Of a stretch of 23,738 bases of DNA, positions 1 through 7,842 are shown piece by piece; the stretch's first letter is position 1; every line of letters starts with the position of its first letter. The notes beneath the pieces were generated by a model. That model worked only from the letters and a program-made list of their open reading frames with translations. It was not told the DNA's origin and ran no database searches. The position numbers and the translations under genes are program-made. Source of the stretch: CALBPI01 sp039815365 (GTDB lineage Bacteria > Pseudomonadota > Gammaproteobacteria > Steroidobacterales > Woeseiaceae); the NCBI GenBank assembly GCA_039815365.1, contig JBCBZK010000048.1:1-23738 (forward strand), read 5' to 3'.

Positions 1-277
1 CAGCGGCGAGTGCGGCACGAAAGTCGATACTGCCTTCTAGCAATGGCTCAACGGTCGCCACTGACAACGCATTTGGTATATCGCCCATGACGAAAAATGC
101 GAGGAATATCGACAACGAGATAATCACGATATTCGGCGGTGTTTGTTGGAGACCTAGTGCATAGCGTATCGCCGAGAAAACGATAACGAATCGCAGAAAC
201 GGCGTCACCGCCACGACCAGGAACGGAAGAAAGCTAAGTGCGCTAAGAACAACGAACCAACGACTAGGCTCACTCAT
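1..277 (-). CDS. fliP: FliP, flagellar export-gate protein (3' end outside window)
   Basis: The first 92 residues of FliP are visible; the gene runs off the left edge. FliP forms, with FliQ and FliR, the inner-membrane pore through which rod, hook and filament subunits are exported. The family hallmark is clear: a hydrophobic segment, then TPFLRFVIVFSAIR, then LGLQQTPPN, then a second hydrophobic stretch ending in FFVMG. The ATG lies four bases after the fliN stop. The protein starts almost directly at the first membrane segment and lacks the cleavable signal peptide found in, for example, E. coli FliP, so its N-terminus looks more like the SctR proteins of type III secretion. No fliO precedes it, and it is about 16 kb away from fliQ and fliR, which lie at the other end of the cluster. 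Confidence 0.93.
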   Translation of the reverse strand, partial: MSEPSRWFVVLSALSFLPFLVVAVTPFLRFVIVFSAIRYALGLQQTPPNIVIISLSIFLAFFVMGDIPNALSVATVEPLLEGSIDFRAALAA

Positions 278-281
278 AGGG

Positions 282-575
282 CTACTCTTCGTCCAGTTTA
301 ACCGCGAGTTTCCCTTGCTCAGCAACGAGTGTGCCCGTCGCTAGCGTCTTGCCTTCATGAGTCAGCGATACCGGGTCTCCAACCTGCTCCTCAAGAGTCA
401 CGATCTGCCCACCACGCAAAGCAAGCAGCTCTTCCAAAGACATCCGAAACGAACCGACATTCACGGCAATTTCAACCTCTACGGCACTGAGAAATGCCCC
501 TTCGTCTTCGACCATCGGAGCATCTTTAACCTCGAAATCTTCCTGGTCCAACTCTTCCAGTGTTACTTCAGGCAC
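282..575 (-). CDS. fliN: FliN, C-ring protein with SpoA domain
   Basis: FliN is a component of the flagellar C-ring and a docking point for the FliH-FliI export ATPase. The C-terminal two thirds form a SpoA domain: VEIAVNVGSFRMSLEELLAL, then an LEEQVGDPVSL turn and a final glycine-bearing strand with KLAVKLDEE. The acidic N-terminal tail is typical. I chose a GTG start at 575 (97 residues). It overlaps the stop of the upstream fliM-like gene and has GGAG about eight bases upstream. An in-frame ATG at 629 would lie 62 bases inside the upstream gene and would add residues that do not look like FliN. The gene is followed after four bases by fliP; fliO, usually found between them, is missing. Confidence 0.88.
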   Translation of the reverse strand: MPEVTLEELDQEDFEVKDAPMVEDEGAFLSAVEVEIAVNVGSFRMSLEELLALRGGQIVTLEEQVGDPVSLTHEGKTLATGTLVAEQGKLAVKLDEE

Positions 576-1290
576 AGTCTTTCTCCATGACGATGGCGCG
601 AGCACTGTCTTTTCTGCCAAGGAATGCACGGCCTATTCTTTTTCTATCAATCGTCAATTCGAACCCTGAATGCTGATGCAAGTCGACTATCGGAATCGCT
701 GCTCGGCGATGAAACTTATCAGGATCAATCGATGGCACACGCACTGTGGCCTGCGCATTCACATGCAGCGACACAGTCTTCAACATGCGCTCCACGCTCG
801 GAATTACCGAAACACGATCACTCCGCGAAAGCGCAAAGACTAGCTCTGCTGACAACCATACGGCACCGACGGAGACACCGTCGCTTTGCAACTCGACAAT
901 CAACCACTCGTGCTCACAACCAGTGCACCTCATCGCGCCAACGGACTGTTTGCTATTCGGCCGCAGAACATCAATCAACTCCGCGAGCATTCTGATTAAT
1001 AACTCAGACCGAACGTCTTCTCGGACTGACGAGTCGACCGAGACGGAGTCAAGAACACGACTGATAACGCTGTCCTCGATATGCATCGCAGCTAGCAAAG
1101 ACGTGCCATTGCCAACGAGCGCAAAGCCGTCACCACGATCCAACATCGCAGCGCCTATCGACATCCCGCTTAAAGTCACACTGCTTCCAAACCACTCGCA
1201 AGCCCATGCGTGAACGCCCATGCTGATCTCATCTGCGTTCGGCAAATCCCGGGCGTCAGTCACGGGCCAGAATGTTCGGTTAAAAGCCAT
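568..1290 (-). CDS. Divergent FliM-like C-ring protein (fliM position)
   Basis: This 240-residue protein sits between flgE and fliN, in the slot of FliM. The start overlaps the flgE stop as ATGA. FliM is normally about 320-360 residues with an N-terminal LSQxEIDxLL peptide that binds CheY-P, a CheC-like middle domain and a C-terminal SpoA domain. The EIDxLL peptide is absent here: the protein begins MAFNRTFWPVTDA. The middle (roughly residues 30-160) alternates hydrophobic strands and helices. The last 60 residues, with a basic stretch, GFELTIDRKRIGRAFLG and a final strand, could be a worn SpoA domain. Size and layout resemble the type III secretion protein SctQ as much as FliM. The assignment rests mainly on position and is inferred. 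It lacks obvious chemotaxis input. Confidence 0.5.
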   Translation of the reverse strand: MAFNRTFWPVTDARDLPNADEISMGVHAWACEWFGSSVTLSGMSIGAAMLDRGDGFALVGNGTSLLAAMHIEDSVISRVLDSVSVDSSVREDVRSELLIRMLAELIDVLRPNSKQSVGAMRCTGCEHEWLIVELQSDGVSVGAVWLSAELVFALSRSDRVSVIPSVERMLKTVSLHVNAQATVRVPSIDPDKFHRRAAIPIVDLHQHSGFELTIDRKRIGRAFLGRKDSARAIVMEKDCA

Positions 1291-2471
1291 CAGCGCTGGG
1301 TCGCGTTGTATAAGGTTTCGATGAGCTGGTTGGAAACATCCATCACGTGCGAGCTGGCTTGATAGCCACGCTGTGCGATGATGAGCTCTGCAAACTCGCG
1401 CACCAAATCTACGTTAGATGCCTCCAGGCTCTCCGAGGCAATCGTTCCCAGCACGCCATCACCCGCGTATCCATACGTCATGCTTGCCGATGCATCCAGC
1501 GCATAGAGACCGTTCGCCGCCTGCGATAACTGCCTGTCATTGCGAATGTCTGCCAGCGCCAGCCGGTAGGGTTCTTCGGTATCACCGTTTGAGTACAGCA
1601 GCTGCAGAGAACCCTGCTCGGTAATGCTAACGGCGACGATACCTTCGACACCACGTCCATCTGTCGCCTCTGCACCTAGTGTCGAAACCGCACCGCCGGC
1701 AAAAGATGTTGCCTGTGTAAAACTGCCATTCGCACCGAAACTCAGTGAAAGCGTTAACGCGTCCCCGGCCGAACCATTAGCAGTTCCGGGAATCACAATC
1801 TCAACAGATTCGGAGACATCAAGTGGCGACCCGTCAGGCCCGAAAAATACTTCTGCAGTAGTCAGCTCGAGGCCATTCTCATCTTGTACGCTAATCAGCC
1901 ATTGCCCGGGTGTTGTCGCGCTGTTGTTAGTGAAAGTAAAACGAAGTTCGACCTGCTCGCCCAAGGCATTGAAAACCTCGAAGTCGTCTATCACGTGCTC
2001 ATTGTCGCCGGTCGAAAGATTACCGGCAAACTCGACCGTTGTTGTCGCTTCGGGATTCAGTGTTCTTAGCCCACTGATATCGATGGGGATCAATTGACCG
2101 TTATCACCTAACGCCATGACCAACCCATCGGAAATCGTATCGCGCAGCATGCCGTCTTCATCAAAGAAGAACTGACCACCGCGGGTGAAGAAATTTTGAC
2201 CGTCCTGACTGATCACAAACTGACCCTGCCCGAGAATCGCAAGATCGGTCGCATTTCCCGTCTCGCGAATATCGCCGGCTTGCTGACGTAGTCCTTCGCC
2301 GGCGAGTCTTGCGCCAAACGCATAACTGTTTTGCCCACCGAGCGATCGGTAGAACACATCGCTGCCGCGAAAGCCAGGCGTATTCAGGTTGGCGACGTTG
2401 TCACTGATCGTATTGAGCCCACGCGAGAATACGAGCATGCCTGCTACGCCATTGAAAAATGATTGAAACAC
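1290..2471 (-). CDS. flgE: FlgE, flagellar hook protein
   Basis: This 393-residue protein polymerises into the hook. The N-terminal rod/hook signature is seen around residues 15-35 (LNTISDNVANLNTPGFRGSD), followed by the hook-type segment ATDLAILGQGQFVI. The C-terminal D0 helix carries the usual pattern, SNVDLVREFAELIIAQRGYQ, then DVSNQLIETLYN. The middle (about residues 140-320) is a variable beta-rich insertion rich in Gly, Ser and Thr. The start is GTG, chosen because a strong AGGAGG lies six to seven bases upstream and the next residues, FQSFFNGVAGM, match family N-termini. It lies 12 bases after flgD, its cap protein. Length is close to that of standard FlgE. Confidence 0.95.
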   Translation of the reverse strand: MFQSFFNGVAGMLVFSRGLNTISDNVANLNTPGFRGSDVFYRSLGGQNSYAFGARLAGEGLRQQAGDIRETGNATDLAILGQGQFVISQDGQNFFTRGGQFFFDEDGMLRDTISDGLVMALGDNGQLIPIDISGLRTLNPEATTTVEFAGNLSTGDNEHVIDDFEVFNALGEQVELRFTFTNNSATTPGQWLISVQDENGLELTTAEVFFGPDGSPLDVSESVEIVIPGTANGSAGDALTLSLSFGANGSFTQATSFAGGAVSTLGAEATDGRGVEGIVAVSITEQGSLQLLYSNGDTEEPYRLALADIRNDRQLSQAANGLYALDASASMTYGYAGDGVLGTIASESLEASNVDLVREFAELIIAQRGYQASSHVMDVSNQLIETLYNATQR

Positions 2472-2483
2472 CGGCTGCCTCCT

Positions 2484-2891
2484 TTAGCGCAGATTCTGAA
2501 TTTGTGACATTCGAATACGATCAACGATCGCGCCGCTCGGTCGTTCGACCGTCAAGCTCACACCGTTCGGGTCGAAGCTGACCGATATGACAACGCCACT
2601 AATACCGCCATCCGCTCCTTGCACATCGACGGTCTTGCCCACCAACGTCGAGGCTTGGTAAATCGAGTTAATCTCAGAAATATTCTCAAGATGAATGCCG
2701 TTTTGGCGCTGCTGCTCAATCGACGAGAACTGTGCCAGCTGCGCCAAAAACTCTGAGTTATCCAAAGGTTCAAGCGGATCCTGATATGTCAGCTGCGTCA
2801 GAAACAGCTGTACGAATTCTTCTTGTGAGATAGAAGACCCTTCCGTTTGCGTAATCGTGTTAAGTGGCGACCCAATCGCTTCTACTTGCAT
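2484..2891 (-). CDS. flgD: FlgD, hook cap/scaffolding protein (short form)
   Basis: FlgD caps the growing hook and guides FlgE assembly. The conserved N-terminal FlgD block is clear at residues 20-70: EEFVQLFLTQLTYQDPLEPL, then EFLAQLAQFSSIEQ, then an STLVGKTV motif. Only about 50 residues follow, enough for the Tudor-like strand region but not the additional Ig-like domain of full-length FlgD (about 220 residues or more), so this is a short version. It starts one base after the stop of the fliK-like gene and is followed by flgE, the usual FliK-FlgD-FlgE functional grouping. Confidence 0.93.
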   Translation of the reverse strand: MQVEAIGSPLNTITQTEGSSISQEEFVQLFLTQLTYQDPLEPLDNSEFLAQLAQFSSIEQQRQNGIHLENISEINSIYQASTLVGKTVDVQGADGGISGVVISVSFDPNGVSLTVERPSGAIVDRIRMSQIQNLR

Positions 2892-2892
2892 A

Positions 2893-3672
2893 TCAGAGCT
2901 CCTTCAAACGTTCGCCGTTAAGATAAATAGTTGCGCCGGTGAAAACGTTACCGAGTGCATCGTTGAGCTGCTCGATCAGCGCCAGAGCCGCAGCTGAATC
3001 AAAAAAATCTCTCAACACTAGTATGTTCTCCACATTCTGTTTAAGTATCGCGAGATGTGTTTTCTCGGGCGGAATCAGTGCTGCAAGAACTTGTCTGAGC
3101 ATCACGCTGGGCGTATTTGGGCTGCGGCCCGCGCGTGTGCTTTTCGCAGCTTCCGCCGGCAGAGCTGCGAACGTCATGGTCGCTGGGCGAGACTCGAACG
3201 TGATTTGATTTAGTACATTGCTACCGACAAAGGCGAGGCTTGTATTGAACGGCAATCGCTGATTCCCATCATCGGTCGATCCCGCGGAAACTGCAGCCGA
3301 CGAAGGCTTGAAGGCTGGCTGTTGAGACAATCGGCCAGTAGCAAACAAACCCATCAAGACATCGATAAACGGCAACTCACTAACACCATCGAAGACCGTC
3401 CAGGCTTGGATCGAAGCTGCTGCATCGTTAACAGGTATCGGCAGATTCGCATCGAGAGTCCGCACGGTTTGCGCATCCGCCAACGACGACTGTGACAGCG
3501 TGTCTACACTGTCCTCCGCAGCGTCGCTCTGTGAATGCTGTTCGCCCTGCCCGCGAGGCTGCAGGAGGCGCTCGAATTGCGCCGGACGTTCTGATTGCTG
3601 ATCATCCGTGACCGCCGAAGCTTTTGCCGTGGAACCGGGTACTAGCATCGAGGCCAGCGTAACATCACTCAT
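2893..3672 (-). CDS. fliK: FliK-like hook-length control protein
   Basis: The protein has 259 residues and lies between fliJ and flgD, the standard FliK position. FliK is exported and switches substrate specificity when the hook reaches its set length. The first 130 residues are low-complexity and rich in Gln, Ser, Ala and Asp, as expected for a secreted molecular ruler. A more ordered C-terminal part begins near residue 185, with LRQVLAALIPPEKTHLAIL and a final helix plus strand, TGATIYLNGERLKEL. The usual FliK C-terminal hallmark (L-rich LxPxxLGxVxV) is not obvious, so the assignment leans on position and composition. The ATG at 3672 was chosen because it overlaps the fliJ stop by eight bases and starts MSDVTLASM; longer in-frame versions run through fliJ. 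Confidence 0.62.
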   Translation of the reverse strand: MSDVTLASMLVPGSTAKASAVTDDQQSERPAQFERLLQPRGQGEQHSQSDAAEDSVDTLSQSSLADAQTVRTLDANLPIPVNDAAASIQAWTVFDGVSELPFIDVLMGLFATGRLSQQPAFKPSSAAVSAGSTDDGNQRLPFNTSLAFVGSNVLNQITFESRPATMTFAALPAEAAKSTRAGRSPNTPSVMLRQVLAALIPPEKTHLAILKQNVENILVLRDFFDSAAALALIEQLNDALGNVFTGATIYLNGERLKEL

Positions 3673-4099
3673 CGTTGGCTCCACAAGGGCTCGCGTAGAA
3701 GCGCTCGATCGCATCGCGTCGTTGCGCGTTGTTGCGGTCCGCACGCGACTGCTGCTGCAGAAAGTCTTGCTTGAGCTGCTGCATGTGCTCGAACTGAGCC
3801 GCAATCCTTGTATTCGACTTTGCAATTACGGTGTCCAATTTCTCCGCTCGCCGCTCGGCCATTTGAATACCCGATGCATAGTCTCGAAGCTGCGCGTGGT
3901 AGTGGACCTGAACCTCCGGTGCGACCTTAAGGGCGTAGTCACCTAGAGCGACCTTGCAATCGGTGAACCCTGCCTCAAACCTCTGAATACGGTCGGCTTC
4001 TGCAGTTCGAGACGCTTCTAGCTGCTTAGATTCATCCAGTGTTTCCTGAAGCCGCTTGGTCAATGCGAGACGTTTTAGTTTGGACTGCATGATAGTCAT
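3665..4099 (-). CDS. fliJ: FliJ, export chaperone/ATPase stalk protein
   Basis: FliJ is the coiled-coil stalk inserted in the FliI hexamer, analogous to the gamma subunit of F1-ATPase, linking it to FlhA. This 144-residue protein is almost wholly charged coiled coil: KLKRLALTKRLQETLDESKQ at the start, further heptads through residue 125, and the C-terminal FLQQQSRADRNNAQ stretch. Length and low sequence conservation fit the family. The ATG at 4099 overlaps the fliI stop as ATGA; another ATG three codons later is also possible. It directly follows fliH and fliI, completing the export ATPase trio. Confidence 0.85.
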   Translation of the reverse strand: MTIMQSKLKRLALTKRLQETLDESKQLEASRTAEADRIQRFEAGFTDCKVALGDYALKVAPEVQVHYHAQLRDYASGIQMAERRAEKLDTVIAKSNTRIAAQFEHMQQLKQDFLQQQSRADRNNAQRRDAIERFYASPCGANDE

Positions 4100-5364
4100 G
4101 ACCGCAGCTCCAATGCATTGGTCGGCAACTGGCCCTGCAGCCATGCCAGCACTGCCTGATAGCGACGGATCTTTCCGTCCAGCGCTTCGTTTGATCCGGC
4201 GTCATAGCCGGAGAAACTGATGTACTCCTCAACGCTGCGGTAGTCCGCCAGAGTATTGCGAATTTGTGTCGCTTGTCTTTGTGCTGCATCGTCAAGCAGT
4301 GTGGTGTCAAGCCGCGAACGACTATTCAGCAAATCAACAGCAGGGAAAACACCGCGATCTGCCAGCGAGCGACTGAGATAGATGTGTCCGTCCAGCAGTG
4401 ACCTCAGATAGGAGGAGAAGGAGTCATCGCTCGGGCCTTCCATCAGCACTGACGCCACCAGCGTAATGCTGCCCTTGCCTACTAGCGCACCGGTCATCTC
4501 TATGGTCTCGGACAAACGCCGAAACACCGTTGGTGTCATGCCTGAGTGTGTCATCGGCTCACCGTTCGCCAGATCAATCTCACGCAGCGCAAACGCAAAT
4601 CGCGTCATCGAATCAACCACCAGTAATACATGCTGCCCGACATCAGCCAAGGTCTGCGCTGTAGCCAACGCGGACTCAAAAGCACCAATGCGGCTGGTCG
4701 GCGGATCCCCAGCCAGCGCCAGAAAAACGGTGGTGGACAGACTGTCATCCGAGTCATCCAGCTGATTGGTCAACTCGCGGGCCTCTCGGGCACGTTCCCC
4801 AACCATAGCGACCACTGTGTGATCTGCCGGCACAGTGCTGATCAGCTGTCTCAACAGAGTGGTCTTGCCGCAGCCCGCTTCGGCAAAAACACCGAGCCTC
4901 TGGCCTCGGCCAATCGGCAGGAAGTCATCTAGTACAGGAATGCCGGTCATGAAACGCGACGTGACTACAGCTCGCTCGGCATACGCAACATGCCTCGGAC
5001 GCGCCCGCACAGGCGGGAGACAAGTTGCTGCATCGCGCTGCAATAAGGGCGTCGCATGCCCGTCATAGGCATAGTGACGATCAATATCAAGGCTGCTTTC
5101 AACTGGCTGGTCATTGCAGCGTACGGTGTCGCCGCATCGAATAGCCTGCGCGCTACCAAGCACGGCGAGCACAGTCACCTCGCCACGAACAGATAGCACC
5201 TCTGCCGCGACCGCACCATCACGCCCGTCGATAGTGCAAGGATCGCCGATACGCCCAACCAGTCCAGTTGCCTCAACAACACCGGCACGTAAGCTTGTAA
5301 CAGTCCCATACGAACTGACTGGGAATGTCAGTGCCGACAATACAGAGGAAGCCGTCTCACTCAC
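4096..5364 (-). CDS. fliI: FliI, flagellum-specific export ATPase
   Basis: FliI is the hexameric ATPase that unfolds and delivers substrates to the export gate. The protein has 422 residues, slightly shorter than the usual 430-460. A Walker A loop is at residues 161-168 (AEAGCGKT, with Cys and Thr where most FliI have Val and Ser), preceded by GRGQRLGVF. GERAREARE follows, and a Walker B strand, LLVVDSMTRFAFALRE, is evident. The C-terminal signature DGHIYLSRSLADRGVFPAVD, then LLNSRSR, is characteristic of the FliI/SctN/F1-beta group. The start is GTG, overlapping the fliH stop as GTGA. All catalytic segments seem intact, so it should be active. Confidence 0.96.
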   Translation of the reverse strand: MSETASSVLSALTFPVSSYGTVTSLRAGVVEATGLVGRIGDPCTIDGRDGAVAAEVLSVRGEVTVLAVLGSAQAIRCGDTVRCNDQPVESSLDIDRHYAYDGHATPLLQRDAATCLPPVRARPRHVAYAERAVVTSRFMTGIPVLDDFLPIGRGQRLGVFAEAGCGKTTLLRQLISTVPADHTVVAMVGERAREARELTNQLDDSDDSLSTTVFLALAGDPPTSRIGAFESALATAQTLADVGQHVLLVVDSMTRFAFALREIDLANGEPMTHSGMTPTVFRRLSETIEMTGALVGKGSITLVASVLMEGPSDDSFSSYLRSLLDGHIYLSRSLADRGVFPAVDLLNSRSRLDTTLLDDAAQRQATQIRNTLADYRSVEEYISFSGYDAGSNEALDGKIRRYQAVLAWLQGQLPTNALELRS

Positions 5365-5984
5365 TTTGGCGTAACCTCTGCAGTTGCGACACCAAGTAGC
5401 TCAGTCAGTAACTTGCTCAGGTTGTACTCAAAGTTTCCTCCACGGCTCTGCCAGCGAGCAGATGGCACTTGCCCTGCACGACCGGCGATCAATGTCACGC
5501 CGCGATCTGCCCAATTCTGTTGGGATAGCGCTTCGTACACATCGGGTGTCAAGGTCACTTCCAGTTTGTCCGGCTGGTACCGCTGCTTTAGGGTATCAAT
5601 CAAAGCGTGCGACCATTTCTCATCGCTCGCCAAAGACACCAACATACGTTCCGCCATCGCCAGCGTTGCACTATGCAATGCGGTATCAAACTCTTTAGCC
5701 ATTTGCTCAACAGCTGGGCCGACTGCGACCAGTGTCGCGTCTAGCGCAGCTAGCTCTTGATCGACCTGCTGCTGACACGCAGCGGCAGTATCCATTGCCC
5801 GCTGGTGCTCGCCAGTAAGTTCCTCGCGCATCGACGCTCGACCGGAGGTGATGCCGTCTCGAACACCACGCTCGTAAGCGGCATCAATCGTCGCGGCGTC
5901 GGGCGCCGACTGCGCGGACATCTCTCCATCGACGACGCCTTGTTCGCGCCGACGGGCGCTAGAAAGTACTTCGAGACGACTCAT
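5361..5984 (-). CDS. fliH: FliH, export ATPase regulator/stator
   Basis: FliH dimers hold FliI at the C-ring and tune its activity. The protein has 207 residues. The central segment shows the GxxxG-rich helix typical of FliH (AYERGVRDGITSGRASM, residues about 36-52), then a long acidic coiled coil. The C-terminal domain has ERMLVSLASDEKWSHALIDT and GGNFEYNLSKLLTELL, resembling the FliI-binding end. It overlaps both neighbours by four bases (ATGA with the fliG-like gene, GTGA with fliI), matching the fliF-G-H-I-J order found in most bacteria. Confidence 0.88.
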   Translation of the reverse strand: MSRLEVLSSARRREQGVVDGEMSAQSAPDAATIDAAYERGVRDGITSGRASMREELTGEHQRAMDTAAACQQQVDQELAALDATLVAVGPAVEQMAKEFDTALHSATLAMAERMLVSLASDEKWSHALIDTLKQRYQPDKLEVTLTPDVYEALSQQNWADRGVTLIAGRAGQVPSARWQSRGGNFEYNLSKLLTELLGVATAEVTPK

Positions 5985-6349
5985 GTCAGCGCTCCAGCGG
6001 CTTGCTGCCGCTCAAACAGAACTTCTCGAAGAGCGCGCTGTGCGCGAGGCCCGAGTGGCGCATCTCGCAGTGCGCTATCGACACTGATCGATAACCGTTC
6101 GACCGCAGCGCTGAGCCGATCCTCGGCCGACAAGGACTCCTCGCGAAACGCTCTAACGCGCGACCGAGTGAGTGCGTGTCGCGCTATCGTCGCGTCAAAT
6201 CGAGCTGTAAAATCTTCAACCGCGGTTCGTAATTGCTGTGCAATCTCAGGCTCAAGTTCTGTCATGACAGCCTGCAGCCGATCCGGCGCCAATGTCGCCA
6301 GCAGCGATGCAAGCAGACGGATATCTCGTTGGCTCCAGCTAGGTTTCAT
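5981..6349 (-). CDS. Short FliG-like protein in fliG position (122 aa)
   Basis: The gene lies exactly where fliG is expected, between fliF and fliH, overlapping fliF by 11 bases and fliH by four. FliG normally has about 330 residues in three parts: an N-terminal domain binding FliF, a middle domain binding FliM and a C-terminal torque domain facing the stator. Only 122 residues are encoded. The first 45 (LASLLATLAPDRLQAVMTEL, then EPEIAQQL) echo the helical opening of FliG, where leucine-rich helices and a LxPE turn are common. The remainder is a charged helix (FREESLSAEDRLSAAVERL). No EHPQ motif, charged torque helix or other C-terminal feature is present. There is no downstream continuation in another frame: fliH follows at once. 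The FliG relationship is inferred from position and weak resemblance. Confidence 0.45.
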   Translation of the reverse strand: MKPSWSQRDIRLLASLLATLAPDRLQAVMTELEPEIAQQLRTAVEDFTARFDATIARHALTRSRVRAFREESLSAEDRLSAAVERLSISVDSALRDAPLGPRAQRALREVLFERQQAAGALT

Positions 6350-7538
6350 CGTCTGCCACCCATGCGGAAATGTCTTGCCAAAGCCTACGCTCGCGTCGAT
6401 GGCGCTGGCCTACCTTCGCCACTAACAGCATCAAGAGCGAACCTAGCATCACTATCGCGATTACGCGCACATCAAATCCTGCCCCAATGACGTCAAGAGG
6501 CGGCTGGTCTGTCGCTACAGCCGCTGCCGTGGTCTGAACCGAGACTGGCTCCGTGGCAGAAGGCGAGTAAAGGACTGCCTTGACGGTGTCCCCACGTGGC
6601 TCGGATAAGGATAAGCCGACAAACACGAGTTGCTCGATGTCCGAAAGCTCTGGAAGGTTATCTTTGGCCGGCATCACCAACGCCACGCCGATCCTTGCAC
6701 CTGCCTTGCCAGAGGGTGAGGCTTCGCTCGCAGCAGACATTGTGTCTCTTAAAGGCTCGTCACCGACCGGCGTTGCAGGCTGCTCAAGCGATGATTCCGC
6801 TTGCGCAAGCTGATCGACCGATACAGTAACGCGCAACTCGTCGTCTGACACAAAAGGCTCAAGCAAATGAACCACGGTCGCGGCTAGTTTGCGCTCCAAA
6901 CGCTCGGCTCCAAGAATGCGATCCGACGCGTGTTCTCCGCGATTGGACAGCATGCCGGCGGCTGAAACAATCTTCACTCGATCCGGTGCGAGACCGTCTA
7001 CAGCGCCCACCAGAATCTGCTCGACTGACGGTGCCAGTTCGGCCAAGCGGGTGCTGCTGTCTAGGTCTAGAATGACTGATGCACGCCCCGAGTTCTCGCG
7101 CCGGAAAAAACTCGACTTCTCCGGTTGTAAGACATGGACACGAACATCGCGAACGCCATCAATGCTGGCAATAGACCGCTCAAGCTCTGCTTGAAGCGCA
7201 CGCTGATAATTGATGCTCTGGACGAATTCAGTAGCACCGTAGTCAGCGTCCGTGAACAACTCGAACCCACCGGTGCGCACGTTGATCAAGCCCTCCGCAT
7301 CCGCCAATGATCGTGCAATATGAAGATCGTCGGCAGCAACGCGAATACGTTGCTCCTCATCGTACGAAAATGACACCGCATGCCGAACCAACGTCGACTC
7401 CAGCTGCCTTTGTACGGGGTTGTCGGCGGCCGGCAATACCACAGTCTCGTCGCTGTCCCAGAGTGAGGCCGTGGCATAGCCAGCAAGACCCAATATGGCC
7501 ACGGCCGTAATCGTCGCGATAATAATGCTTCTTTGCAT
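6339..7538 (-). CDS. fliF: FliF, MS-ring protein (short form)
   Basis: FliF forms the inner-membrane MS ring. The 399-residue protein is well below the usual 540-570. An N-terminal membrane helix spans about residues 4-25. The conserved ring-building region is strong: GGFELFTDADYGATEFVQS, ALQAELERSI, VRDVRVHVLQPEKSSFFRRE, ASVILDL and VDGLAPDRVKIVSAAGMLS. A second membrane helix follows near residues 355-376. The loss is in the region between (normally RBM3 and the beta-collar) and at the C-terminus, where only about 25 basic then acidic residues follow the second helix. The short cytoplasmic tail is where FliG normally binds. It starts six bases after fliE. Confidence 0.93.
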   Translation of the reverse strand: MQRSIIIATITAVAILGLAGYATASLWDSDETVVLPAADNPVQRQLESTLVRHAVSFSYDEEQRIRVAADDLHIARSLADAEGLINVRTGGFELFTDADYGATEFVQSINYQRALQAELERSIASIDGVRDVRVHVLQPEKSSFFRRENSGRASVILDLDSSTRLAELAPSVEQILVGAVDGLAPDRVKIVSAAGMLSNRGEHASDRILGAERLERKLAATVVHLLEPFVSDDELRVTVSVDQLAQAESSLEQPATPVGDEPLRDTMSAASEASPSGKAGARIGVALVMPAKDNLPELSDIEQLVFVGLSLSEPRGDTVKAVLYSPSATEPVSVQTTAAAVATDQPPLDVIGAGFDVRVIAIVMLGSLLMLLVAKVGQRHRRERRLWQDISAWVADDET

Positions 7539-7543
7539 GCGCG

Positions 7544-7840
7544 TTATACCTGCATTCTGCTGAGTTCCTGATAGCCCTCAACAAGACGGTTGCGGACTTC
7601 GACGGCGAGCTGTAGCTCTAGACGCGCGGTTTCCAGTGACATCATCAGTTCATGCAAATGCACACCATCGTCGCCCGCAGCAACTGCCTCAAGATTCTGA
7701 ACCGCAGCCTGCGTTGATTCATCGATACGCTCGAGCACGGCCAAGAAATCTATCTCACTGGTGGGCTCCGCCGCTGATGTGCTCGGCGCTGTTGGCTGCA
7801 GCTCGCTGCTCGCGCTGATCGCAGTAATCGCATCCGTCAT
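7544..7840 (-). CDS. fliE: FliE, MS-ring/rod adaptor
   Basis: FliE joins the MS ring to the proximal rod and is exported early. At 98 residues it has normal length. A low-complexity Ser/Thr/Ala N-terminus precedes the conserved helical part, where DGVHLHELMMSLETARLELQ corresponds to the family pattern (D..H.VMIA.EKA.LS.Q), and EVRNRLVEGYQELSRMQV fits the standard C-terminus (VRNKLVEAYQEIMRM.V). It is placed between flgC (two bases upstream) and fliF, as in many gammaproteobacteria. Confidence 0.95.
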   Translation of the reverse strand: MTDAITAISASSELQPTAPSTSAAEPTSEIDFLAVLERIDESTQAAVQNLEAVAAGDDGVHLHELMMSLETARLELQLAVEVRNRLVEGYQELSRMQV

Positions 7841-7842
7841 GG

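Noticed and set aside
575..629. Longer FliN from ATG at 629
   Set aside because: It would overlap the fliM-like gene by 62 bases, and its extra 18 residues lack FliN character; GTG at 575 has a ribosome-binding site and a normal overlap.
1624..2097. Plus-strand open frame inside flgE
   Set aside because: Antisense shadow of a confident gene, with no ribosome-binding site or family features. The same holds for other plus-strand frames across 350-18500.
3673..3825. Upstream extension of the FliK-like protein
   Set aside because: The Ser/Arg-rich sequence is a shadow frame of fliJ; the ATG at 3672 makes the typical short overlap.
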